From: JAKAGZ01 sp963783855
Lineage (GTDB): Bacteria; Bacteroidota; Ignavibacteria; Ignavibacteriales; Ignavibacteriaceae
Reading direction: 5' to 3'
Length of the DNA: 64,000 nucleotides
NCBI GenBank assembly: GCA_963783855.1
Contig: CAWAPE010000005.1
Span: 496,001 to 560,000, forward strand
Positions 57,328 through 64,000 of this stretch are shown in pieces; position 1 is the stretch's first letter; the number at the start of each line of letters is the position of its first letter. The notes under the pieces are model-generated. The model did no database searches and was not told where the DNA came from. It saw only the letters and a program-made list of their open reading frames with translations. The position numbers were made by a program, and so were the translations under genes.

Positions 57328-58440
57328 TTATCTATTAAATAATTCATTACGCCTTCCTGAAAAATAAGATTTCCCAGTATAAATATTGCTTATTTTCCCA
57401 ACGGAAGAAAGTCTCTCTTCTGCCATTCTGTTTGAAGCTTCATAAGTCGGAATTTTTTCTTTTTCTGAAATTTTGAGTATTTGCAGGATAGTATCATAAA
57501 TACTTTCTGCCTCACGGAGTGCTCTGTCCTGATTGTAACCTTCTAGTTCACTTGCAATATTTATAATTCCCCCCGCATTAATTGCATAATCAGGTGCATA
57601 AACAATACCTTTCTCAGTCAATTTTGGACCATGTACATCTTCAACTTCAAGCTGATTATTTGCCCCACCTGCAATTATTTCTACTTTTAGCCTCTTTAAT
57701 GTATTATCATTTATTATAGCACCTAAAGCATTAGGAGAAAATATTTCAGCATCTACATCATAAATTTCATCCGGTTTAACGACTGTAGCTTTTACCTTTT
57801 GTGTTAATTTTGTAAGTCTTTCTTCGTTGATATCAGTAACAAATATTTCAGCTCCGTCTCTTGATAAATGTTCGCATACATAACTCGCTACATTACCAGC
57901 TCCCTGTACAGCAATTTTCTTTCCTTTAAGAGAATCACTTCCCCATCTATATTTGGCGCATGCTTTGATACCCATGTATACACCATAAGCTGTAACAGGT
58001 GAAGGATCCCCGGAACCTCCCAGGGACTTTGAAAAACCGGATACATATTTTGTTTCCATCCTGATATATTCCATGTCCTTTTCAGACGTACCAACATCCT
58101 CCGCAGTAATATACCTGCCTGCCAGACCTTCTATAAATTTTCCGAATGTTCTGAAAAGAAGTTCATTTTTTTCTGTTGCAGAATCTCCTATTATAACTGC
58201 TTTGCCGCCACCCAGATTCAATCCGGAAACTGCAGCTTTATATGTCATTCCCCGGGAAAGTCTGAGAACATCTTTAAAAGCATCTTCGTCGCTTTTATAT
58301 TTCCACATTCTTGTTCCACCTAGTGCTGGCCCTAGCGTTGTATTATGAATTGCAATTATTGCTTTTAACCCTGCTTCTTTGTTTTGACACAATACTACCT
58401 GCTCATGTCCGTAACCTTCTAATGTTTCAAAATTAATCAT
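57328..58440 (-). CDS. Leucine dehydrogenase (Glu/Leu/Phe/Val dehydrogenase family)
   Basis: 370 residues. Oxidative deamination of branched-chain amino acids with NAD+. Motifs: TTLGPALGGTRMW, the catalytic Lys in SGLNLGGGKAVIIGD, TAEDVGTS, the Rossmann GAGNVASYVCEHL and SPNALGAIIN. The N-terminal pattern and length point to leucine rather than glutamate dehydrogenase. It fits an amino-acid-oxidising life, next to an aminotransferase but on its own transcript or with nusB (49-base gap). Confidence 0.9.
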   Translation of the reverse strand: MINFETLEGYGHEQVVLCQNKEAGLKAIIAIHNTTLGPALGGTRMWKYKSDEDAFKDVLRLSRGMTYKAAVSGLNLGGGKAVIIGDSATEKNELLFRTFGKFIEGLAGRYITAEDVGTSEKDMEYIRMETKYVSGFSKSLGGSGDPSPVTAYGVYMGIKACAKYRWGSDSLKGKKIAVQGAGNVASYVCEHLSRDGAEIFVTDINEERLTKLTQKVKATVVKPDEIYDVDAEIFSPNALGAIINDNTLKRLKVEIIAGGANNQLEVEDVHGPKLTEKGIVYAPDYAINAGGIINIASELEGYNQDRALREAESIYDTILQILKISEKEKIPTYEASNRMAEERLSSVGKISNIYTGKSYFSGRRNELFNR

Positions 58441-58463
58441 TACTGTATTCCTATATTAAATTA

Positions 58464-59498
58464 TTAAATTGCGAAGAACCAAAATACGAGAAGCGCAATA
58501 CTTTCTCTTATTCTATAATAAAGTCGGCTATTAAAGCTATATCTTTGATCAGATGCAGCGACTTTCACCTTAATGTTATAAAAATTACAAATTTGCTTTA
58601 CTCTCATTAAGTGATATGCATCTGATATTACTATTATTTTATTAATATTTCTGGCTTTAATAATATCTCTATTTATAAACCGAACTTGCTCAATTGTTGA
58701 TGATGTTTTCTTTTCAATCCAAATGTCACTCGTGTCAATATTTTTATTCTTTAAATAATGGTAAGCGACTTCTGCTTCACTCATTTCACCCGGTGCGTGC
58801 CCTCCTGTAAGCTGAATTTTCGATAAGACTCCAAGCTTGTATAACTCTGCAGCTTTTTCCGTTCTTGAAGCCAGGCTGGGGCTTGGTTGGTTGTTCGGCC
58901 AGACAGCTGCCCCCAAAACAACACCCACATATTTTTCTTGTTTATACGTATTAAATTTAAAATGGTCTCCTTTATTAGGCTGTAAATAAAAGAACGCGAA
59001 AACAAACAAAAATATTACAATCAGTACAGAATTTATAAAAGCTCTCAAAATTAATAATTCTTTTCGTCCTAATAAAGTAACCCACAAAATTGAAATATAT
59101 AAAAATTCCAAAAGCTGATATACTGAAAAGAAAAGCCCTTTTAGAACATCTTTAAGAGGGTGATCAAGTATGTAAAAATTAGGTGATGGAAATCCTATGC
59201 TTTTATAGATTTCAGAAAAGACCAACATAAAAGTCATGAGCATGACTAAAATAATTAGCAAAGATGGCTGATAGGTTATTTTTGATGACTTTGTATAAAG
59301 AACTATGCTGATAATTAAAAGCAGGCTTGAGATTAAATTTAATAGATTACCTGTATAAAACAGGTTGAATTCTTTAATAGCGAGACCCTGTTCTTTATAC
59401 TTTAGAAAATAAAGAGCCAGAAGGTCTATAATGACTATTAAAATTACGACTAAAGTACATGACCATTTATTTCTTTTTACGGGCAAAGAAGCTGGCAT
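58464..59498 (-). CDS. Membrane protein with C-terminal DUF218 (YdcF/SanA-like) domain
   Basis: 344 residues. About five membrane helices in the first ~180 residues, then a DUF218 domain: YVGVVLGAAVWPNNQPSPSL, ASRTEKAAELYKLG, IQLTGGHAPGEMSEAEV, ENTIEQ-like STIEQVRFINR and VISDAYHLMR. DUF218 proteins such as YdcF, SanA and ElyC act in envelope and cell-wall lipid-carrier processes. The exact reaction is unknown. Ends 23 bases before leucine dehydrogenase on the same strand. Confidence 0.82.
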   Translation of the reverse strand: MPASLPVKRNKWSCTLVVILIVIIDLLALYFLKYKEQGLAIKEFNLFYTGNLLNLISSLLLIISIVLYTKSSKITYQPSLLIILVMLMTFMLVFSEIYKSIGFPSPNFYILDHPLKDVLKGLFFSVYQLLEFLYISILWVTLLGRKELLILRAFINSVLIVIFLFVFAFFYLQPNKGDHFKFNTYKQEKYVGVVLGAAVWPNNQPSPSLASRTEKAAELYKLGVLSKIQLTGGHAPGEMSEAEVAYHYLKNKNIDTSDIWIEKKTSSTIEQVRFINRDIIKARNINKIIVISDAYHLMRVKQICNFYNIKVKVAASDQRYSFNSRLYYRIRESIALLVFWFFAI

Positions 59499-59560
59499 AT
59501 ATTCTCAAATCATTAGCTGGAAAGGAATTCAATAATATAAAATACAACATATTTAAAACT

Positions 59561-59590
59561 AAAAAAGGCACTCAAATGAGCGCCTTTTTC
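59561..59590. terminator. Rho-independent terminator after tonB-like gene
   Basis: AAAAAAGGC-A-CTC pairs with GAG-C-GCCTTTTT around an AAAT loop, between the TonB and DUF218 genes (both minus). A-rich left and T-rich right arms. Confidence 0.75.
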
Positions 59591-59606
59591 CGAAATTTCT
59601 AAAACA

Positions 59607-60260
59607 TTAGTTGTTCAATCTAAAAATAACTGGAATAGAAACCTGCACTTTTACTGCTGTCCCTCTTTGCCTTCCAGGTTTGAACTTTGTTGCTTTCACT
59701 GCTTTTAACGCAGCTTCATCACAACCAGCACCTATTCCTTTCAGTACAATCGCTTTTGTAACAGTTCCTGTTTCATCAACAAATGCTGTAACATAAACCT
59801 TACCTTCAACTCCGGCTCTTTTAGCTATTTCTGGATATACGATTTTACTTTGAATTGCTGCAATTCCTCCGATTGGTTCGGGCATATCCTGAACTGCTAC
59901 AAAGTATTGCGGTTCTTCTTCAACCTTTTTTTCAGGAGGAGGTGGCGGTGCTTGTACATCGGCATTAATATCAAGATCGGTTGAACTAATATCTATGTCC
60001 TGTAATACATCATCCGAAGGTGCTGCGATCGGGATCGGAGGCTTCGGTGGCGGTGGTGGTCTGTTCTCCTGTTTTGTCTGCTGAACGTCCTCTACATTAA
60101 ATAATTCCTGAGTATCAGAGGCAATTTTCTCAGCAGGTTTTAAATGCGGGAAAAATTTAAATGCTACTATTAAAACTGCAAGAGAAATTATAAGACTAAA
60201 TTCGAAGACTTTTTGATATTTAGATCGTAAATCAACTTTTGGATTTTTTCTAAGTGCCAT
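59607..60260 (-). CDS. TonB-like energy transducer
   Basis: 217 residues. N-terminal membrane helix (SLIISLAVLIVAFKFF, about 28-43), two proline-rich periplasmic spacers (RPPPPPKPPIP, QAPPPPPEKK) and a C-terminal TonB domain: YPEIAKRAGVEGKVYVTAFV, then DEAALKAVKATKFKPGRQRG. Carries proton-motive energy from ExbBD to outer-membrane transporters. No exbB or exbD is adjacent. A perfect AGGAGGTG ribosome site lies 7 bases before the ATG. Confidence 0.92.
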   Translation of the reverse strand: MALRKNPKVDLRSKYQKVFEFSLIISLAVLIVAFKFFPHLKPAEKIASDTQELFNVEDVQQTKQENRPPPPPKPPIPIAAPSDDVLQDIDISSTDLDINADVQAPPPPPEKKVEEEPQYFVAVQDMPEPIGGIAAIQSKIVYPEIAKRAGVEGKVYVTAFVDETGTVTKAIVLKGIGAGCDEAALKAVKATKFKPGRQRGTAVKVQVSIPVIFRLNN

Positions 60261-60267
60261 TTAAACG

Positions 60268-60275
60268 CACCTCCT
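60268..60275 (-). promoter_or_regulatory. Full-consensus Shine-Dalgarno site of the tonB-like gene
   Basis: Minus-strand AGGAGGTG, fully complementary to the 16S 3' end, 7 bases before the ATG at 60260. It is the strongest ribosome site in the window. Confidence 0.8.
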
Positions 60276-60416
60276 GTAAAAGATATAACTGCTTAGCAAG
60301 TTAATAAATGCAGTTTCATTTGTCAAATAGCTTTTCTATGTATTTTACTTATTTTTTTGTAAAGAGTTCCCTCTCCTATAACCCATTATATCCTATGGAG
60401 TTACTCTAATTATATT

Positions 60417-60821
60417 TTACTGCTTCATCTTTTCTTTCAAAGCAAATTTAAAGAGTAAACTTATAATAACAACCGCAATTAATGCACCTGAAAAATCAGA
60501 CATCCAATCAAAAATATCACAGCTCCTACCGGGAATAAACAGCTGATGTAACTCATCAATAGCTGCGTAAGTTCCTATAATGACTAGGGTAAATATTGAA
60601 GAATGTTTTTTTAATTTCTTAAACTTATCCTGCAAAATTAAAGTCAACTTTAACAGAATTGCCAGTATCCAAAATGCCAGTAAATGTTCTACTTTATCGC
60701 TTATTTTTACATCTGGTAAATCCTTACCGGGTAATGATGTAAAAAACAACAGGGTTACCCAATATAATCCAAGTGGTATATAAACAAGCTGAACTTTATA
60801 CTTCTCAAGGAACTTAAGCAA
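60417..60821 (-). CDS. VanZ-like family membrane protein
   Basis: 134 residues, four membrane helices. TSLPGKDLPDVKISDKVEHLLAFW carries the SKxxH-like segment of the family (DKVEHLLAF), and AAIDELHQLFIPGRSCDIFD then WMSDFSGALIAVVI is the VanZ E-x-x-Q-x-x-x-P-x-R...D pattern. The family is named for the teicoplanin-resistance protein; most members have no known role and there is no reason to infer resistance. It overlaps the 3' end of the NAD(P)HX repair gene by 8 bases. Confidence 0.85.
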   Translation of the reverse strand: MLKFLEKYKVQLVYIPLGLYWVTLLFFTSLPGKDLPDVKISDKVEHLLAFWILAILLKLTLILQDKFKKLKKHSSIFTLVIIGTYAAIDELHQLFIPGRSCDIFDWMSDFSGALIAVVIISLLFKFALKEKMKQ

Positions 60822-62370
60822 AGGAATCTCGCAAAAATTTAAATGTTTTTGGTAAATTTTTAATGATATCTTCAGCCGTAAATGTGTATTCTGTAAAATT
60901 CTTTACAAGCAAATCTGCTGCCAGGCTATGAATATATACTCCGCAAATTATAGCCTTCTCAATTTCCTTCTGTTGTGCTAACAGGCCAGCCAGAACACCA
61001 GTAAGAACGTCTCCTGTTCCAAACTTAGCCATTCCCGGGTTACCAGTGGTATTTATCAAACTATCTCCGCCTGGAGTAAAAATTATTGTAGGAGCTCCCT
61101 TTAGCACAAGAAATGCACCTGTATTTGTAGAGAAATTTTTTCCATAGCTAAACAGATCCTTTTTTAATTGATCGGTGCTTATTCCAAGCAAGTTTGCAAA
61201 TTCTCCATGATGAGGAGTCAATACTAAATTTTCCAGATTAATTTTTTCAAATCTCTTATTACTCAAAGCAAAAATTGCATCGGCATCGATAATAAATTTA
61301 TTACATTTTCTATCAGCCAGTATTTTAAGCACTGCATTTTGAGTTTCAACTTCCCTGCCAATACCGGAACCTATGGCTACAACATCAGCCCACTTAATTT
61401 TATCATTTAATTCATCAACATTATTTTCTGATAAATATTCTTTACCATCATCATAGTAAGTATGTACTACAACTTCACTAATTTTTTTATAAATAAATTT
61501 TCGAATAGATTCAGGAAATGCCAATATTGAAGAACCGGCCCCCACTTTTAATACGGATTTTGCGGAAAGAGCAGCAGCACCAGGAAAGTTTCCTGAACCT
61601 GCAATTGTAAGTACTTTTCCTGCAGAATATTTATGAGATTGCTTTTTTTTCTGTGGAAGGAAATCAAATACATCCTCTGGTTCTATAAGAAAATCACTTA
61701 CATCATGCTTATTATAATAAAATTGATCTACCCCGATTTCGCCCTTAAATATCTTACCACAATTTGTATAGCCATCGTTAATGAACAAGCCCTTTTTAAA
61801 TTCGCCAAGTGTTACTGTACAATCAGCCTTAAAGATAGTTTTTCCATATCCTGAGTCGGCATCAAGGCCAGTCGGAATATCAATTGCAATTTTTTGTGAT
61901 TTCAATTTATTTAAGCTTTCTACAATTTCTTGATACAGCTCTTTTAGCTTTCCCTTTGCCCCGCTCCCAAGCATAGCATCAAAAATTATTTCAGAATTTG
62001 CGAGTAGATTTATCTCTTTTAAGGAAGCGAACTTCTTAATTGTAATATTATCATTGTCTTCAGCTAATTTTTTTAAAATCCCAAAATTAATTTTACAATC
62101 ATCTGACATTTCATCTTCACTGCCAAGATAAATTAGTGAAACTGAAATTCCGGCGTTTGCAAAATGCCTTGCTACTGCAAATCCGTCCCCCCCATTATTA
62201 CCTTTACCACAAATAAATCCTGTGCTGGTAATATCACTGTAAACATTAGTTATAATATTAAAAATCTGGATGGCTGCATTTTCCATTAAAACAATATCTG
62301 GAAACCCCAGCTGTTTTATTGCCAGTTCATCAGTTTCACGAACCTGTCCTGTAGAAAATAGTGGTATCAT
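60814..62370 (-). CDS. nnr: Bifunctional NAD(P)HX epimerase/ADP-dependent dehydratase
   Basis: 518 residues, fusion of two repair enzymes. N-terminal YjeF_N epimerase (about 1-215): GKGNNGGDGFAVARHF and DIPTGLDADSG. C-terminal YjeF_C dehydratase of the ribokinase fold (about 225-515): VLTIAGSGNFPGAAALSAKS, LVLTPHHGEFANLL and NPGMAKFGTGDVLTGVLAGL with the catalytic Asp. Repairs hydrated NADH and NADPH. Length and domain order match E. coli YjeF (Nnr). Confidence 0.95.
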   Translation of the reverse strand: MIPLFSTGQVRETDELAIKQLGFPDIVLMENAAIQIFNIITNVYSDITSTGFICGKGNNGGDGFAVARHFANAGISVSLIYLGSEDEMSDDCKINFGILKKLAEDNDNITIKKFASLKEINLLANSEIIFDAMLGSGAKGKLKELYQEIVESLNKLKSQKIAIDIPTGLDADSGYGKTIFKADCTVTLGEFKKGLFINDGYTNCGKIFKGEIGVDQFYYNKHDVSDFLIEPEDVFDFLPQKKKQSHKYSAGKVLTIAGSGNFPGAAALSAKSVLKVGAGSSILAFPESIRKFIYKKISEVVVHTYYDDGKEYLSENNVDELNDKIKWADVVAIGSGIGREVETQNAVLKILADRKCNKFIIDADAIFALSNKRFEKINLENLVLTPHHGEFANLLGISTDQLKKDLFSYGKNFSTNTGAFLVLKGAPTIIFTPGGDSLINTTGNPGMAKFGTGDVLTGVLAGLLAQQKEIEKAIICGVYIHSLAADLLVKNFTEYTFTAEDIIKNLPKTFKFLRDSFA

Positions 62371-62446
62371 TTCTTTTCACATATCTGACTTAGAAATACT
62401 TGTAGAATAAATATAACAATAGTAAAAGAATACTAATAATTAATAT

Positions 62447-63877
62447 TTATCTCAAGAAGGAAGAAATAAGATCGATGAGAGAACCGGGTGCAATTCCAAT
62501 AACAATTACCAGCAGTACTGAAATCATTACTGCTAGTAAACCTGTGTTACTATTTTCTACTGCAAATTCTGTTTCAGCATCTTTGAAATACATCAAAACA
62601 ACAACTCTCAGATAGAAATAAACACTGATCACACTGGAGAATACACCTACAATTGCCAGCCAGGTAAGATGAGCTTTTATGGCTGAAATAAATACATAAT
62701 ATTTACCGAAAAATCCTGCAAATGGAGGAATACCTGCCAGTGAAAACATAAACAATGCGAGCAGGGCTGCCAACAATGGCTGTCTAGTTGCTAATCCGGA
62801 ATAAGATTTTAACTCTAAATTTGATTCCTCTTTACCTTCAATTATCGCAACAATTCCAAACGCACCCAGGTTCATAAAGGTGTATGCAGCAAGGTAGAAA
62901 ATAATACCAGCCTGACCTTCATAATTTCCGGCCGCAAGTCCAATTAGCATATAACCAGCGTGAGCAATAGATGAATATGCCAACATTCGTTTTATGTTAG
63001 TTTGTGCAATTGCTACAATGCTTCCAAACAACATGGAAGCCACTGCAATAACTGCCAAATAAGGTTCGAATATATTATGATCCAATCCACGGAAAATTGA
63101 ACCAAGTGTAACTATTATTGCTGCAAATGCCGCAGCCTTACCACCTGTTGAGAACAAAGCTCCTACAGTTGTAGCGGAACCTTCGTAAACATCTGGGACC
63201 CACATATGAAATGGAAACGCTGCAACTTTAAATGAAAATCCAACCAGGAATAATAAAACACCAGTTAAAAATAAAAAGTTTGATGAAAGCTGAGGAAACT
63301 TTGCAACTATTACTTCAATTGATGTTGATTGTGCTGAGCCATAAATTAATGCGATACCATAAACAATAAAACCTGTTGCAAATGCGCCAAGGAGAAAATA
63401 TTTAAGAGCAGCTTCATTTGCGTGTAATCTTTTCCTGTTTATTCCTGCAAGCGCGTAAAATGAGATTGACATAAGCTCGAGTCCGAGAAAAATCATAAAC
63501 AGGTCTTTTGCACCTGCCATAAACATCATGCCTAAAGCGGATGTCATTAAGAGGATATAAAATTCCCCGTAATAAGCGCCATATTTTTTGAGGTAATCAA
63601 TAGAGAGCAAACTGACAATGGCACCACCAAAAGTAAAAACAAAGTAAAATACATTAACATTGCCGCCGGTTGCAATCATATTCTGAAAGACAACAGAAAC
63701 ATCATTAACTGTAATCAAGGCATAAAAACCAGATGCTAACAAAGTAGCAATTGCAAACCAGGGTAAAATAGTTTTTGCTTTCCCAGAATACAATTCTATT
63801 AGCAGCGCAATTACAATTCCTGCACCAACAATTATAAAAGGAAGTATATTGTAAAATTCTTGTATGTTATTCAGCAT
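62447..63877 (-). CDS. nuoN: NADH-quinone oxidoreductase subunit N
   Basis: 476 residues, about fourteen membrane helices. Antiporter-like proton-pumping subunit of complex I. Lys/Glu residues of the pump are in LFLGLELMSISFYAL, RLHANEAALKYFLLGAFATG, FKVAAFPFHMWVPDVYEGS and LAYSSIAHAGYMLIGL. The C-terminus LFMFSLAGIPPFAGFFGKY is typical. It is usually the last nuo gene, and no further nuo gene follows here. The next sequence upstream is the end of an unidentified frame rather than obvious nuoM. Confidence 0.95.
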   Translation of the reverse strand: MLNNIQEFYNILPFIIVGAGIVIALLIELYSGKAKTILPWFAIATLLASGFYALITVNDVSVVFQNMIATGGNVNVFYFVFTFGGAIVSLLSIDYLKKYGAYYGEFYILLMTSALGMMFMAGAKDLFMIFLGLELMSISFYALAGINRKRLHANEAALKYFLLGAFATGFIVYGIALIYGSAQSTSIEVIVAKFPQLSSNFLFLTGVLLFLVGFSFKVAAFPFHMWVPDVYEGSATTVGALFSTGGKAAAFAAIIVTLGSIFRGLDHNIFEPYLAVIAVASMLFGSIVAIAQTNIKRMLAYSSIAHAGYMLIGLAAGNYEGQAGIIFYLAAYTFMNLGAFGIVAIIEGKEESNLELKSYSGLATRQPLLAALLALFMFSLAGIPPFAGFFGKYYVFISAIKAHLTWLAIVGVFSSVISVYFYLRVVVLMYFKDAETEFAVENSNTGLLAVMISVLLVIVIGIAPGSLIDLISSFLR

Positions 63878-63893
63878 ATTTTTAAAACCTTTG

Positions 63894-63911
63894 GCCTGCC
63901 GTCTGGTAGGC
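63894..63911. repeat. Small GC-rich hairpin, possibly REP-like
   Basis: GCCTGCC-GTCT-GGTAGGC is a 7-bp stem with one G-T pair. A related hairpin (GCC-A-TGCC-AAA-GGCAGGC) lies at 8969-8986. The shared GCCTGCC/GGCAGGC core suggests a dispersed palindromic element. Confidence 0.4.
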
Positions 63912-63919
63912 TGGCTTGA

Positions 63920-64000
63920 TTATTCTATAAATAAAATGTCTTCGTCAGTTTTTTCAATTTTAACGTTATGTTTTTCTTCAAGATATAACGCTATTTTTTT
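63920..64000 (-). CDS. C-terminal end of an unidentified protein, cut by the window edge
   Basis: The frame is open from base 64000 to a TAA at 63922-63920 and encodes 26 polar residues (KKIALYLEEKHNVKIEK and TDEDILFIE). In a nuo operon nuoM would be expected here, but this end is soluble and charged, unlike most NuoM tails. It may be a C-terminal extension of NuoM or a different gene. Confidence 0.4.
   Translation of the reverse strand, partial: KKIALYLEEKHNVKIEKTDEDILFIE

Noticed and set aside
60417..60821. Glycopeptide resistance gene vanZ
   Set aside because: Only a VanZ-like domain of a broad family; no vanA/B/H/X or regulator genes are near.

Overview
The window looks like a chromosomal contig of an Ignavibacteria-type bacterium (Bacteroidota/Chlorobi group). 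The DNA is AT-rich, one exported protein ends in a type IX secretion (T9SS) tail with the YPNPFNPTTTIKY signature common in that lineage, and many genes have clear Shine-Dalgarno sites, including several with TTG starts. The lineage call is inference. Most of the window is ordinary vertical chromosome. I see no prophage, integrase, transposase or CRISPR array.

Layout. 1-10 kb: tail of an eIF2B-like gene, a frameshifted DPP-IV-type peptidase, a secreted alpha/beta hydrolase, a MATE pump, soluble transhydrogenase sthA, two oppositely oriented tRNA-Ser genes around a ZIP metal transporter, and an unknown membrane protein. 10-15 kb: a four-gene MacAB-like ABC exporter and a CBS-domain protein. 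15.5-21.3 kb: a redox-signalling island. It holds a nine-heme cytochrome with a T9SS tail, a lone receiver protein behind a consensus sigma-54 promoter, a histidine kinase with a CXXCH heme site in its extracytoplasmic sensor, and an NtrC-type sigma-54 activator. 21.5-27.2 kb: a five-gene operon of Xaa-Pro aminopeptidase, proline-dehydrogenase-like enzyme, 4-hydroxy-2-oxoglutarate aldolase, alanine-glyoxylate aminotransferase and an S37 prolyl-type peptidase. The order of functions matches the mitochondrial hydroxyproline-to-glyoxylate route. 27.2-32 kb: a seven-PAS histidine kinase broken by a frameshift, a CheY-like receiver, a decayed secreted-protein gene and a SET-domain methyltransferase. 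32-40 kb: pepD, typA, clpS, etfBA, a bifunctional-nuclease/UVR fusion and a DUF2851 protein. 40-52 kb: a long minus-strand housekeeping block, pyrG, TPR protein, purN, purH, mreB-mreC-mreD-mrdA-rodA, dcd, pyrF. 52-64 kb: Sel1 protein, aminotransferase, MFS transporter, nusB, leucine dehydrogenase, DUF218 protein, TonB, VanZ-like protein, NAD(P)HX repair enzyme, nuoN.

How it fits together. Secreted or periplasmic peptidases (DPP-IV-like, S37, alpha/beta hydrolase) and cytosolic peptidases (Xaa-Pro aminopeptidase, PepD) would release amino acids, above all proline or hydroxyproline. Dehydrogenases and aminotransferases, with ETF, transhydrogenase and complex I, would pass the electrons on. The heme-sensing two-component system may tune an exported electron-transfer cytochrome.

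The two most interesting items are the hydroxyproline-type operon and the heme-kinase/sigma-54/T9SS-cytochrome island. Both readings are inferred from motifs and gene order.
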